DNA of 21,352 nucleotides from an uncultured bacterium (lineage in GTDB: Bacteria; Bacteroidota; Bacteroidia; Bacteroidales; Marinifilaceae). The notes beneath the pieces were generated by a model that was not told the origin of the DNA, searched no databases, and saw nothing but the letters and a program-made list of their open reading frames with translations. Of this stretch, positions 1 through 7,162 are shown one piece after another. Location of the stretch: contig CAJMSX010000057.1 of NCBI GenBank assembly GCA_905216195.1, forward strand, positions 1 to 21,352, in the 5' to 3' direction. The position numbers and the translations under genes are program-made. Positions within the stretch are counted from its first letter, which is position 1; every line of letters begins with the position of its first letter.

Positions 1-951
1 ACCTTTCCGGATACGTTCGTAATTTCCGGCTCCGTAGTTCTGGCCGGTAAAGGCCGCTAAGGCCGTGGAAAAACCCGTGGCCGTCATCCAGGAAAGGGCT
101 TCGATTTGGGAACCTACGCTTTGAGCTGCCACGCCTACCGCTCCCCAACGGGCTGCCAGGGCTGCCAGAGTCAGCGAAAACATGGAAAACAAGGCGTTTT
201 GTAAACTGACCGGTAGACCTAACCGAATAATTCTACCCGCATGATGTGTTTGTAAGGAAACGAAGAGCCGCATTTTCCCGAGCGGGAAACGGGAAGAAAA
301 AATTTTCCGGGCAAAAATCAGAAATACGACCAGTTGCGCCAAGGCGGTCGCAATGGCCGCCCCGGCCGAGCCCAGGGCCGGGAAAGGTCCGTATCCGTAG
401 ATTAATAACGGATCCAACAGGATGTTGATCGCCAGTCCTACGGCAATAGTACGGAAAGGGGTTTTACTGTCTCCCTGTCCGTTATACAATCCACTGAACG
501 TGTTATTATTGAATTGAAAAAAAATACCGGGGGAAACGATGCGTAAATATTCGACCGACTGGGAAGAGATAGAGGATTCGAAATGAAAGAACCGGATCAG
601 GGAGTCGGCGGAGGCGAAGATGAAAAACGCATAGCCCAGGCCGATGACGGACGACAAGAGTATCGCCTGATTGGCATAACTGGAAGCTCGGCGAATGTCC
701 CGGGCTCCTACGGATTGGGAGATCGTAATTTCGGCACCGGTCTTGGTCATATAAGAGAGAGCGTTGCAAAGCCAGATAAAAAATCCTGCTGCCCCCACGG
801 CTGCGACGGCATCGCTGCTCAGGTGGCCCAGCCATAACATATCCGTCATGTTGTAAGCCATCTGAATGAAGGAAGAAGATATCAAAGGTACGGCCATAAT
901 CCAGAGATTACGCACGATACTTCCTTGTGTAAGATCCGTTATTTTTTTCAT
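1..951 (-). CDS. MATE-family multidrug/cation antiporter, 3' end beyond window
   Basis: The minus strand is open from an ATG at 951 to the left edge, giving 317 residues of a family that is usually about 440-460 long, so roughly the last 130 residues are outside the window. The protein starts MKKITDLTQGSIVRNL and alternates hydrophobic membrane segments with short loops. It carries MATE hallmarks: MAVPLISSSFIQMAYNMTD in helix 1, a YNGQGDSKTPFR loop near residue 165, NILLDPLLIYG after it, and AAIATALAQ in the next helix. From knowledge of the family it would export drugs or organic cations across the inner membrane using Na+ or H+. The substrate cannot be predicted. No stop or frameshift was seen in the stretches I translated codon by codon. 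It is divergent from ddl, and a perfect -7 box lies just upstream of the start. Confidence 0.9.
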   Translation of the reverse strand, partial: MKKITDLTQGSIVRNLWIMAVPLISSSFIQMAYNMTDMLWLGHLSSDAVAAVGAAGFFIWLCNALSYMTKTGAEITISQSVGARDIRRASSYANQAILLSSVIGLGYAFFIFASADSLIRFFHFESSISSQSVEYLRIVSPGIFFQFNNNTFSGLYNGQGDSKTPFRTIAVGLAINILLDPLLIYGYGPFPALGSAGAAIATALAQLVVFLIFARKIFSSRFPLGKMRLFVSLQTHHAGRIIRLGLPVSLQNALFSMFSLTLAALAARWGAVGVAAQSVGSQIEALSWMTATGFSTALAAFTGQNYGAGNYERIRKG

Positions 952-968
952 ATTACCCCTATGCGCCG

Positions 969-976
969 CAAAGGTA
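969..976 (-). promoter_or_regulatory. -7 box of the MATE gene promoter
   Basis: Read on the minus strand, the bases are TACCTTTG, a perfect match to the Bacteroidota TAnnTTTG element. Transcription would begin about 7 nt downstream, giving a very short leader before the ATG at 951. No clear TTTG -33 element lies at the right distance. Confidence 0.55.
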
Positions 977-997
977 GAAAATTATTAAAAACGGAAA

Positions 998-1028
998 GTT
1001 GAAAATTGAGAATTACTTTCTATTTTTG
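998..1028 (+). promoter_or_regulatory. ddl promoter (-33/-7)
   Basis: GTTG at 998-1001 is followed, after exactly 19 nt, by TATTTTTG at 1021-1028. This fits the Bacteroidota primary-sigma promoter (TTTG, N19, TAnnTTTG) with one mismatch in the -33 box. The predicted start site near 1035 leaves a leader of about 75 nt before the ATG at 1112. It would leave almost none before the alternative in-frame ATG at 1043, which favours 1112. Confidence 0.6.
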
Positions 1029-1111
1029 AAATTACTACGGAAATGAAGTGGGGGAAAAGATTTTTCCGGAAAAATTATCTGAAAATCAGGTGTTTAATAA
1101 TAAATGTAAGT

Positions 1112-2092
1112 ATGAAAAAGAATGTAGTCGTGATCGCCGGAGGTAATTCTTCGGAGTATGAAGTGTCTTTAAAATCCGGAAACCATATCTTTGCAGAGAT
1201 CGACGGGGAACGTTATCGTAAATATTTGATGATTTTACGTCAGCGGGATTGGTATGTATGTATGGATGGGCAGAAATATCCGGTGGATAAGAACGATTTT
1301 TCCTTTTGCCAGGGAGAAGAAAAAATTGCTTTTGACTTCGCTTATATTACCATTCACGGTAGTCCGGGAGAGAATGGAATGTTACAGGGATACCTCGATA
1401 TGATGGGTATACCTTATTCTAGCTGTAATACGCTGGGGGAAGCGTTGACTTTCGATAAATATACATGTATCAATTATTTGCAGGGTTTCGGTATTCGGAC
1501 CACCCAACCCGTCATGCTGATACGCGGAAAAGCCTATGATCGGGAAGCGATTCTCAAAGCAGTGGGTTTGCCGTGTTTTGTGAAACCGAATGCCGAAGGT
1601 TCCAGTTTTGGAGTCTCTAAGGTGAAGACTGCCGAGGATTTTGACCAGGCTTTGTCGCTAGCTTTTGAAAAATGCAGAGAAGTGTTGGTCGAGACTTTTA
1701 TCGACGGAACGGAGTTTACCTGCGGCTTATATGCAGCGGGTGGTAAAAAAGTGGTTTTTCCGGTGGCGGAGGTTATACCGAAAAAAGAATTTTTCGATTA
1801 CGACGCCAAGTACGATTCTACTTTGTCCGACGAAATTATTCCTGCCCGGTTTTCCGAAGAGATAACCGAAAAGATACAGTCGATGGCTTCTGAAGTTTAT
1901 GATATTCTCCGGTGTGAAGGAATTGTGCGAATCGACGGTTTTGTCAGTGAAGGAGAAGTGATTATGCTGGAAGTGAACACGACCCCGGGAATGACGGCAA
2001 ACAGTTTTATCCCTAAAATGGCCCGGGCGATGGGAGTCCCGCTCCGAACTATTCTGACGGAGATTATTGAAGACCGGTTCAACAAAAAGTAA
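1112..2092 (+). CDS. ddl: D-alanine--D-alanine ligase
   Basis: This cytoplasmic ATP-grasp enzyme joins two D-alanines for the peptidoglycan pentapeptide. From M1 at 1112 the product is 326 aa, a normal Ddl length. The N-terminal pre-ATP-grasp domain opens with KKNVVVIAGGNSSEYEVS, followed by HGSPGENGMLQG (residues 82-93). The ATP-binding part has FVKPNAEGSSFGVSKV (156-171) and RIDGF (273-277), and the metal and phosphate ligands are in LEVNTTPGMT (286-295). The omega-loop FFDYDAKY (227-234) keeps the tyrosine at 234 typical of D-Ala-D-Ala ligases, not the histidine of D-Ala-D-Lac enzymes. An in-frame ATG at 1043 would add 23 basic residues that do not look like Ddl and would start almost at the predicted transcription start, so I reject it. 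MurB, further along the window, acts earlier in the same pathway. Confidence 0.97.
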   Translation: MKKNVVVIAGGNSSEYEVSLKSGNHIFAEIDGERYRKYLMILRQRDWYVCMDGQKYPVDKNDFSFCQGEEKIAFDFAYITIHGSPGENGMLQGYLDMMGIPYSSCNTLGEALTFDKYTCINYLQGFGIRTTQPVMLIRGKAYDREAILKAVGLPCFVKPNAEGSSFGVSKVKTAEDFDQALSLAFEKCREVLVETFIDGTEFTCGLYAAGGKKVVFPVAEVIPKKEFFDYDAKYDSTLSDEIIPARFSEEITEKIQSMASEVYDILRCEGIVRIDGFVSEGEVIMLEVNTTPGMTANSFIPKMARAMGVPLRTILTEIIEDRFNKK

Positions 2093-2190
2093 AACAAAGA
2101 AAACACCGGAGACCGGAAAACCAAGAAACAGACCCGGCTGTGTTTCGGTTGGGAGTAGGGGTGGTATTGACGGTCTTTCCTCAGAAACGC

Positions 2191-2225
2191 AAAAAAGGGT
2201 AAATTCGTTTGAATTACCCTTTTTT
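2191..2225. terminator. Two-way terminator between ddl and tRNA-Arg
   Basis: AAAAAAGGGTAA (2191-2202) pairs with TTACCCTTTTTT (2214-2225). An inner TTC/GAA extends the stem past a one-base bulge, leaving a GTTT loop. The A- and T-tracts flank the stem on both sides, so it can stop rightward transcription from ddl and leftward transcription from the tRNA gene. Confidence 0.85.
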
Positions 2226-2236
2226 CTGCTTTATCG

Positions 2237-2310
2237 TGAACCCGAGAGGAGTCGAACCTCCAACCTCTTGGGCCGTAACCAAGTGCTCTATCCAATTAAG
2301 CTACGGGTCC
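2237..2310 (-). tRNA. tRNA-Arg, anticodon ACG
   Basis: On the minus strand the RNA folds as a full cloverleaf. The acceptor GGACCCG pairs with CGGGTTC (one G-U), with A as discriminator. The D arm holds TTGGATAGAGC, the anticodon stem is CTTGG/CCAAG around the loop TTACGGC, and the T arm is GGAGG-TTCGACT-CCTC. The anticodon ACG, with A34 expected to be converted to inosine by TadA, would read CGU, CGC and CGA. The 3' CCA is not encoded. Confidence 0.96.
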
Positions 2311-2330
2311 GTTTGCCCTCTAAAGCGGTG

Positions 2331-2361
2331 CAAATATAGAGAAGCTTTTTCGAATGTGCAA
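2331..2361 (-). promoter_or_regulatory. tRNA-Arg promoter
   Basis: Minus-strand TATATTTG (2338-2331) is a perfect -7 box. A TTG at 2361-2359 sits 20 nt upstream as the -33 element. The predicted start lies about 14 nt before the tRNA 5' end. Confidence 0.6.
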
Positions 2362-2440
2362 TATTTTTGTTGTTTTTTTTAGTCGGTCGGGAATTTATGT
2401 TGTAAACCCAACAAAATAGCCGGAATGATGTTTTAATTGT

Positions 2441-2448
2441 TATTTTTG
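2441..2448 (+). promoter_or_regulatory. -7 box of the DUF6913-dapA operon
   Basis: TATTTTTG matches TAnnTTTG exactly and lies 26 nt before the first ATG of the operon. I see no good -33 element at the usual spacing. Confidence 0.5.
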
Positions 2449-2474
2449 TACGGTAAACTTAAAGTCCGGAAAAT

Positions 2475-2993
2475 ATGAAACAAGCGATAAACCGTATTTT
2501 TCGTCAAATGAACGAGGATGCTCTGTCGCGGAAAAAAGTAAAGGGGATACGGAAAAAAGCTTTTCCGTGTTTGGCTGATTTGCGTTCTATGTTAGTCCTG
2601 TGGGATGCAACCGAGGATAGGACGGCTTGTTTGAAATTGCTGGAGAGGAAATTTCCCGGAGTGAAAATCGATAAAGTATGTGTTGTGCCTGATAAGGAAG
2701 GGATACGGGAAGAGGAGGGAGTAACGCAGGTGTGTCCCGCAGAAATCGGATTTTTAGGGAAGCTGAAAAATCCCGCTCTCCTCCAATTGTTATCGAAACC
2801 GTATGATTTATTCGTTGATTTGACTTCGGTTTCACATGTGCTGACGGACTATATCCGGAGAAGTACGCTCTCGGCTTGTCGTACGGGAATTTGGAAAGAG
2901 GAGGAAACGGATTTGAGGATAGAAGGGGTGCTTGATCCACTGGATTTTATCGAGAAATTATATCGGGTGTTGTCTAAATATAAAAAATATTGA
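2475..2993 (+). CDS. DUF6913-like conserved hypothetical protein
   Basis: This is a 172-aa cytoplasmic protein without signal peptide or membrane segment. The N-terminus is very basic (RKKVKGIRKKAF, about residues 18-29). It is followed by an alternating strand/helix pattern: SMLVLWDATEDRTACLKLLERKF (38-60), a charged middle, YDLFVDLTSVSHVLTDYI (about 109-126) and a C-terminal helix rich in Lys and Tyr. Length, overall pattern and position directly before dapA resemble the Bacteroidota family DUF6913, whose function is unknown. That family name is from memory, not a search. Its stop codon ends one base before the dapA ATG, so the two are almost certainly co-transcribed and perhaps translationally coupled. 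No catalytic motif is visible and I assign no activity. Confidence 0.75.
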   Translation: MKQAINRIFRQMNEDALSRKKVKGIRKKAFPCLADLRSMLVLWDATEDRTACLKLLERKFPGVKIDKVCVVPDKEGIREEEGVTQVCPAEIGFLGKLKNPALLQLLSKPYDLFVDLTSVSHVLTDYIRRSTLSACRTGIWKEEETDLRIEGVLDPLDFIEKLYRVLSKYKKY

Positions 2994-2994
2994 A

Positions 2995-3876
2995 ATGAAT
3001 TTATTTGAAGGTACGGGAGTTGCTTTAGTTACTCCTTTTGACAAACAGGGAGGGGTGGATGAAATTTCTTTGCGGCGGCTTGTCCGTTACGTATTGGAAG
3101 GAAAAGTGGATTATCTGGTGGCTTTGGGAACGACTTCGGAAGCCGCTACCTTGACTCCGGAGGAAAAAATCAGGGTAACCGGGATCATTTTGGAGGAAAA
3201 TCAGGGCCGGGTTCCGGTGATGCTGGGAGTCGGTGGAAATAATACGGTGGAGGTGATCCGGAATATCGGTGATTTCCCCTTACTGAGCGATTGTAAAGGA
3301 ATTTTAAGCGTAACGCCTTATTATAACAAACCTTCGCAGGAGGGAATGTATCAACATTTCAGGAAAATAAGCGAATGTAGTCCGCTTCCCCTCTTCCTGT
3401 ACAATGTGCCGGGACGTACCGGGGTTCATTTGGCCGCCCATACGGTGGTCCGGTTGTCTCGGGATTGTCCCAATATTATCGGAGTGAAAGAGGCCAGCGG
3501 TAATTTTGCCCAGGTTTCAGAGATACTGCGCGATCGTCGTCCAGGGTTTACGGTGGTTTCCGGGGACGACGGATTGACCTTGCCTTTGTTGGCGTTGGGA
3601 GTAGAGGGGGTAATTTCGGTTATTGCGAATGTGTGTCCGTCTGAATTTTCGGAGATGGTACGTTTGGCTTGGCAGGAGCACTACAGGAAAGCCGCAGAAA
3701 TTCATTTGCGCCTGTCCGGATTGTTTAAGGCCTTATTTGAAGAGGGGAACCCGGCGGGTATCAAGGCAGCTCTCCATTCCCGGAAGGTGATTGAAAATAA
3801 TGTATTGCGTTTACCTTTGGTTCCCGTCAGTGAAAAACTTTACAAGGAAATAGCGGAAATGTTTCCGCAATATTAG
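2995..3876 (+). CDS. dapA: 4-hydroxy-tetrahydrodipicolinate synthase
   Basis: The enzyme condenses pyruvate with aspartate semialdehyde, the first step specific to the diaminopimelate/lysine pathway. The product is 293 aa from the ATG at 2995, a single TIM barrel of standard length. Active-site residues are visible: T46-T47 in GTTSEAATL, Y110 in TPYYNKPSQEG, Y136 in YNVPGRTG with R141, and the Schiff-base lysine K165 in GVKEASGN. An upstream in-frame ATG at 2932 would add 21 unrelated residues inside the preceding gene, and the protein family starts at MNLFEGTGVALVTPF. The gene follows the DUF6913-like gene by one base. Its last four bases overlap the end of the convergent gldG, and no terminator separates them. 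LysC and LysA of the same pathway lie about 10-13 kb to the right. Confidence 0.98.
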   Translation: MNLFEGTGVALVTPFDKQGGVDEISLRRLVRYVLEGKVDYLVALGTTSEAATLTPEEKIRVTGIILEENQGRVPVMLGVGGNNTVEVIRNIGDFPLLSDCKGILSVTPYYNKPSQEGMYQHFRKISECSPLPLFLYNVPGRTGVHLAAHTVVRLSRDCPNIIGVKEASGNFAQVSEILRDRRPGFTVVSGDDGLTLPLLALGVEGVISVIANVCPSEFSEMVRLAWQEHYRKAAEIHLRLSGLFKALFEEGNPAGIKAALHSRKVIENNVLRLPLVPVSEKLYKEIAEMFPQY

Positions 3877-5378
3877 TCGATATATCCCGGCCGGGCTCGA
3901 TTGAGCCGCCGGGTTCTTTTTATCCGGAACCGGACCGCAGCAAAAATCAGGGTAATTACGATCGGGAGCAGAAAGTTGAAGTATTTCAGAAAATTTTTGG
4001 TCGGTTCTTCTATCGGTTCGAGTGAAGCGAAAGTAGCAAATTTATTACGTAATTGGATGAGTCCGGAATTATCCGCCAGCCATTCAATGGAATTGACGGC
4101 AAAATTGATGTTATCCGCTCGCAGCGGATGGGCGAATACGCCTACATCATTGATCAGGAAATCGGCATCGGTGATGGTTACCAGCGCACTATTGTTATCG
4201 TCGTTGGTCAGTAAAGCGGCAACAATGCTGTGAGGGTGATTGAAATCCCGTCGGGTCCATTGTTTTTGTAAATCGAAAAATATCGGTGCCTGTTGTCTTC
4301 CCGAAAGGGAGGAAGTGGTAGCTAAAGGGGTAAAGATATACGTGGACATGGTTTTTACCTGTTGGATACTGCTGGCGAAGGGAAGGAGTATCACTTTCAG
4401 TCCGTAGGTAATGGTGTGTTTGCTGAAATTAGTAATAAGCGGCAGATAAGGAAAACTCACATTGCTCTGAAAATTCATAAATCCGTTGCGTTGGTTTACT
4501 GTGATGGAACCGCAATTGTTATCGATGACAAAGTCGTATTGTATCTTCAGGCCTTTGTCCTCCAACAGATCTTCAATGCCTGTAGCATTGATAAAGCCGC
4601 TGTTCTGATTTTCATTGATTTGTCCGACGGCGTGATTCAGGGCGATAAACAGGCGTCCTCCCTGGGAAAGGTATTTTTCCAGTTGTTCCTTTTCGTAGGG
4701 ATTATACATGTCTTTGGGATCGATGATGCACAACACGTTATACTTATCGAGTTGGGATGTCGTGAAAAGGTCGATGACGGAAATATCCGTCAAGTGGGAC
4801 AATTCGTTGACGAGTTGAGACATTTGACTCAGGGACGCTTCCCGGTGTCCTTTGATGAAAGCGATATGAGGCTTTAACGTATCCGAGGCCTGTTTCAGTA
4901 AACGGGTAATTTCGTATTCCAGGGGGGTGGTATGATTGATGAAAGGGATAACGGATTGTTTATTCCCGATTTTAAAAACCGCTCCCATGTAGATATTTTG
5001 AATTTTTTCCATGTCCCGGTCGCTCACTTCAATGAATAGCGGCTGTATCCCCGCTTCCAGAGCGGCTCTGCCTTTTAATTCGTTATCGGGATGAATGGTA
5101 TTGATCGTAAAACTGACATTACTCAGAGAACGATATTCTTTCAGTAAAGAGATAAATTCCTGAGCCAGCTTGTTTAAATTCTGAGGCAAGTCTTCCGTGA
5201 GATAGAGATCCACTGTAATCGGTTCTTTGGTTTTCCGGATCACGTGTTTACTCACCTTGCTTAACGAATAGCGGTTGTTTGCCGTAAAATCCAGACGGAA
5301 GAAAATGAAGGAACAGATGACGTTTAGCAGAATAACGCCACCGATAATGTATATGTTATTTTTTATAAGCTGTCTCAT
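3873..5378 (-). CDS. gldG: Gliding-motility ABC transporter accessory protein GldG
   Basis: This 501-aa inner-membrane protein has one transmembrane helix at about residues 9-28 (IYIIGGVILLNVICSFIFF) and a second at about 468-483 (NFLLPIVITLIFAAV), followed by a basic tail. The large region between them should be periplasmic. It starts RYSLSKVSKHVIRKTKEPITVDLYLT, typical of GldG, and contains the auxiliary fold of ABC-2 exporters (VLCIIDPKDMYNPYEKEQ, YLSQGGRLFIALNH). GldG works with GldF and GldA as an exporter needed for gliding in Flavobacterium, but homologues are common in non-gliding members of the phylum, where the role is unclear. It is last of the gldA-gldF-gldG operon, nine bases after gldF. 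Its stop overlaps the stop of dapA. Confidence 0.93.
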   Translation of the reverse strand: MRQLIKNNIYIIGGVILLNVICSFIFFRLDFTANNRYSLSKVSKHVIRKTKEPITVDLYLTEDLPQNLNKLAQEFISLLKEYRSLSNVSFTINTIHPDNELKGRAALEAGIQPLFIEVSDRDMEKIQNIYMGAVFKIGNKQSVIPFINHTTPLEYEITRLLKQASDTLKPHIAFIKGHREASLSQMSQLVNELSHLTDISVIDLFTTSQLDKYNVLCIIDPKDMYNPYEKEQLEKYLSQGGRLFIALNHAVGQINENQNSGFINATGIEDLLEDKGLKIQYDFVIDNNCGSITVNQRNGFMNFQSNVSFPYLPLITNFSKHTITYGLKVILLPFASSIQQVKTMSTYIFTPLATTSSLSGRQQAPIFFDLQKQWTRRDFNHPHSIVAALLTNDDNNSALVTITDADFLINDVGVFAHPLRADNINFAVNSIEWLADNSGLIQLRNKFATFASLEPIEEPTKNFLKYFNFLLPIVITLIFAAVRFRIKRTRRLNRARPGYID

Positions 5379-5387
5379 GTCTTTTTG

Positions 5388-6110
5388 CTAAAACCTGGTT
5401 TTGCAAATAAATAATTTGGATAATGAAAGAAATACGGCTACGATGGAACAAAAATATAGAATATCCCGGGAGTCCAGAATCCCCCGCGACAAGGAATCGA
5501 AATGGTCTTCCATGGAGAGGTAGGTGAAAATTCCGGCCCAAAAACTGTTTCCGCATTGGTGGGCTAACGTACCGAACAACAATTGGAAGCAGAGACTTAT
5601 TCCCAGGGTGATAAAGAAGGCCGTCACCGGCGTCCGGGACAGGGAAGAGGCGAAAATACCGATGCTGATGTAGCAGGCGCTGATACTGATCAGTCCGTAA
5701 TATCCCAGGATCACGGCGCCGTGATCGATCTGGCCCAGGGAAGCCAGGGTGAAATAATACGGTAGGGTCATCAGTAAAGCGATGACAATAATAAAAAGTT
5801 GCGAGAGGAATTTTCCGCATATCAATTGGGACGTTTTGATCGGTTTGGTCAGTAGCAATTCCAGTGTACCGTTCCTTTTCTCATCGGCAATGGATTTCAT
5901 AGTCAGAGCCGGTATGAGAAAGAAAGTAGTCCAGTTGATGACAATAAAAAAAGGAATCATGGTCGCTTGCCCCAGAGAAAAAATATTGGAAGGAGAAAAC
6001 CAGCAAATAAACCCGCAGATACAGAAAAACAAAATGTAACCTGTATAGAGGGTCCATGAATTGAAAGCATTCATCAGTTCTTTGTGAATCAGTATTTTGA
6101 TAATTCTCAT
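5388..6110 (-). CDS. gldF: ABC-2 permease GldF
   Basis: The 240-aa integral membrane protein has about six predicted helices. The first follows the short cytoplasmic start MRIIKILIHKELMNAFNS. The hallmark loop ADEKRNGTLELLLTKPIKTSQL (about residues 74-95) is the coupling region of ABC-2 permeases and is characteristic of GldF. Further helices include LFIIVIALLMTLPYYFTL, GYYGLISISACYISIGIF and TAFFITLGISLCFQLLF. It would form the membrane channel driven by GldA, with GldG as partner. Six bases separate it from gldA upstream and nine from gldG downstream, so the three genes form one operon. The substrate of the complex is unknown. Confidence 0.93.
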   Translation of the reverse strand: MRIIKILIHKELMNAFNSWTLYTGYILFFCICGFICWFSPSNIFSLGQATMIPFFIVINWTTFFLIPALTMKSIADEKRNGTLELLLTKPIKTSQLICGKFLSQLFIIVIALLMTLPYYFTLASLGQIDHGAVILGYYGLISISACYISIGIFASSLSRTPVTAFFITLGISLCFQLLFGTLAHQCGNSFWAGIFTYLSMEDHFDSLSRGILDSRDILYFCSIVAVFLSLSKLFICKTRF

Positions 6111-6116
6111 GGGAAC

Positions 6117-7037
6117 TCAATTTTTAGTCAGTTGCCGGAAAATATCTTCTAATCTTCTTTCCACAGGAATCAATTCCTTAATATACCAATGGTGTTGTTG
6201 GCAAAGCCGGAAAATTTCTTTCTCTACCTCGTCGTTTTGTGTCGAACGAAGTTTGAGATAGTTTTCCCGGGTAACATCCAGACTTTCCACCTCAGGCAGT
6301 AGTGCCACTTCATTATAAATCGTATGGATGTCTCCTCCGAGTATTTTGAGTTTAAGTACTTTGTCGGTATTCGATTTTCGCAATTCGGCGGCCGTACCGT
6401 CGGCGACGATCTTGCCTTTGTTGAGGATCAGCACCCGGTCACAGGTCGCTTCTACCTGAGCGAGGATGTGCGAGCTGAGAATAATGGTTTTTTCCCTGCC
6501 GATGTTACGGATCAGATCCCGGATTTCTACGATCTGGTTGGGGTCGAGTCCGCTTGTAGGCTCGTCCAGGAGCACGATTTCCGGTTCGTGGATCAGGGCC
6601 TGGGCGAGGCCGACCCGTTGCTTGTAACCTTTCGACAGTTCGCGGATGGTTTTATGTTTTTCGTTTTCGAGTCCGCACAAGCGAAGCATATCCAGTACCC
6701 GGGATGTAATTTTATAACGGGGAATGTTGTGGATGTTGGCGACGAACGTCAGAAAGTCGATAACGTTCATTTCTTCATACAGCGGGTTATGCTCCGGCAG
6801 GTAGCCGATCAATTGTTTTATTTTGGAAGCATGTTTCCGGATGGAGTATTTCCCCACATACACATTACCGAAATCCGGAAACAGAAAACAGGAAATAATT
6901 TTCATAGTCGTCGTTTTCCCGGCTCCGTTAGGTCCGAGGAATCCCAGAATTTCTCCTTTCCGGACACTAAAAGATACCGTGTCTATCGCTTTCTGAAAAC
7001 CGAATGATTTCGTTAAGTTTTCTACAACAATATCCAT
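6117..7037 (-). CDS. gldA: ABC transporter ATPase GldA
   Basis: This cytoplasmic ATPase subunit (306 aa) has Walker A GPNGAGKT (residues 35-42), a Q-loop position occupied by glutamate in GYLPEHNPLY (78-87), signature LSKGYKQ (134-140), Walker B IVLLDE (154-159) and switch histidine H190 in ILSSH. The LPE in place of Gln is usual for the GldA/DrrA-like export branch as I recall it. After about residue 215 comes a family-specific C-terminal domain of about 90 residues. It is the first gene of gldA-gldF-gldG. In Flavobacterium johnsoniae gldA lies apart from gldFG, so the contiguous arrangement here differs from that model. A perfect -7 box lies just upstream. Confidence 0.94.
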   Translation of the reverse strand: MDIVVENLTKSFGFQKAIDTVSFSVRKGEILGFLGPNGAGKTTTMKIISCFLFPDFGNVYVGKYSIRKHASKIKQLIGYLPEHNPLYEEMNVIDFLTFVANIHNIPRYKITSRVLDMLRLCGLENEKHKTIRELSKGYKQRVGLAQALIHEPEIVLLDEPTSGLDPNQIVEIRDLIRNIGREKTIILSSHILAQVEATCDRVLILNKGKIVADGTAAELRKSNTDKVLKLKILGGDIHTIYNEVALLPEVESLDVTRENYLKLRSTQNDEVEKEIFRLCQQHHWYIKELIPVERRLEDIFRQLTKN

Positions 7038-7058
7038 ATAGCTGCATTTAGATTATGA

Positions 7059-7066
7059 CAAATATA
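7059..7066 (-). promoter_or_regulatory. -7 box of the gldAFG operon
   Basis: On the minus strand the bases read TATATTTG, an exact TAnnTTTG match 21 nt before the gldA ATG. No TTG was found at the correct -33 spacing. Confidence 0.5.
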
Positions 7067-7125
7067 ATCATGCAGGAGGATATATGGCATGGTTTAACAA
7101 ACTTTAACCGCTGCGGGATTTCACA

Positions 7126-7153
7126 AAAAAACGGAGAATATTCTCCGTTTTTT
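7126..7153. terminator. Perfectly palindromic terminator after the LacI-family gene
   Basis: AAAAA-ACGGAGAAT is followed directly by ATTCTCCGT-TTTTT, a perfect 28-bp palindrome. It lies 9 bases past the stop of the leftward regulator gene and upstream of gldA. The U-tract in the minus-strand RNA fits intrinsic termination, and it insulates gldA from read-through. Confidence 0.85.
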
Positions 7154-7162
7154 ATTCCGATT

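Noticed and set aside
506..835. 109-aa open frame on the minus strand
   Set aside because: It lies out of frame inside the MATE gene, whose reading frame is open through the same bases and encodes recognisable transporter motifs.
1..951. MATE gene as a truncated pseudogene
   Set aside because: It is cut only by the window edge; no premature stop or frameshift was seen.
1112..2092. Ddl as a D-Ala-D-Lac (vancomycin-resistance type) ligase
   Set aside because: The omega-loop keeps the tyrosine pattern of D-Ala-D-Ala ligases, and no vanH or vanX homologues are nearby.
2067..2339. 90-aa and 132-aa open frames over the ddl end and tRNA-Arg
   Set aside because: They run through a terminator and a complete tRNA cloverleaf.
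4362..4877. 171-aa plus-strand open frame
   Set aside because: It is antisense to gldG, has no recognisable motif, and gldG is clearly the real gene.
6324..7007. 227-aa plus-strand open frame
   Set aside because: It is antisense to gldA. The opposite strand carries all ABC ATPase motifs, and the plus-strand product has low-quality composition.
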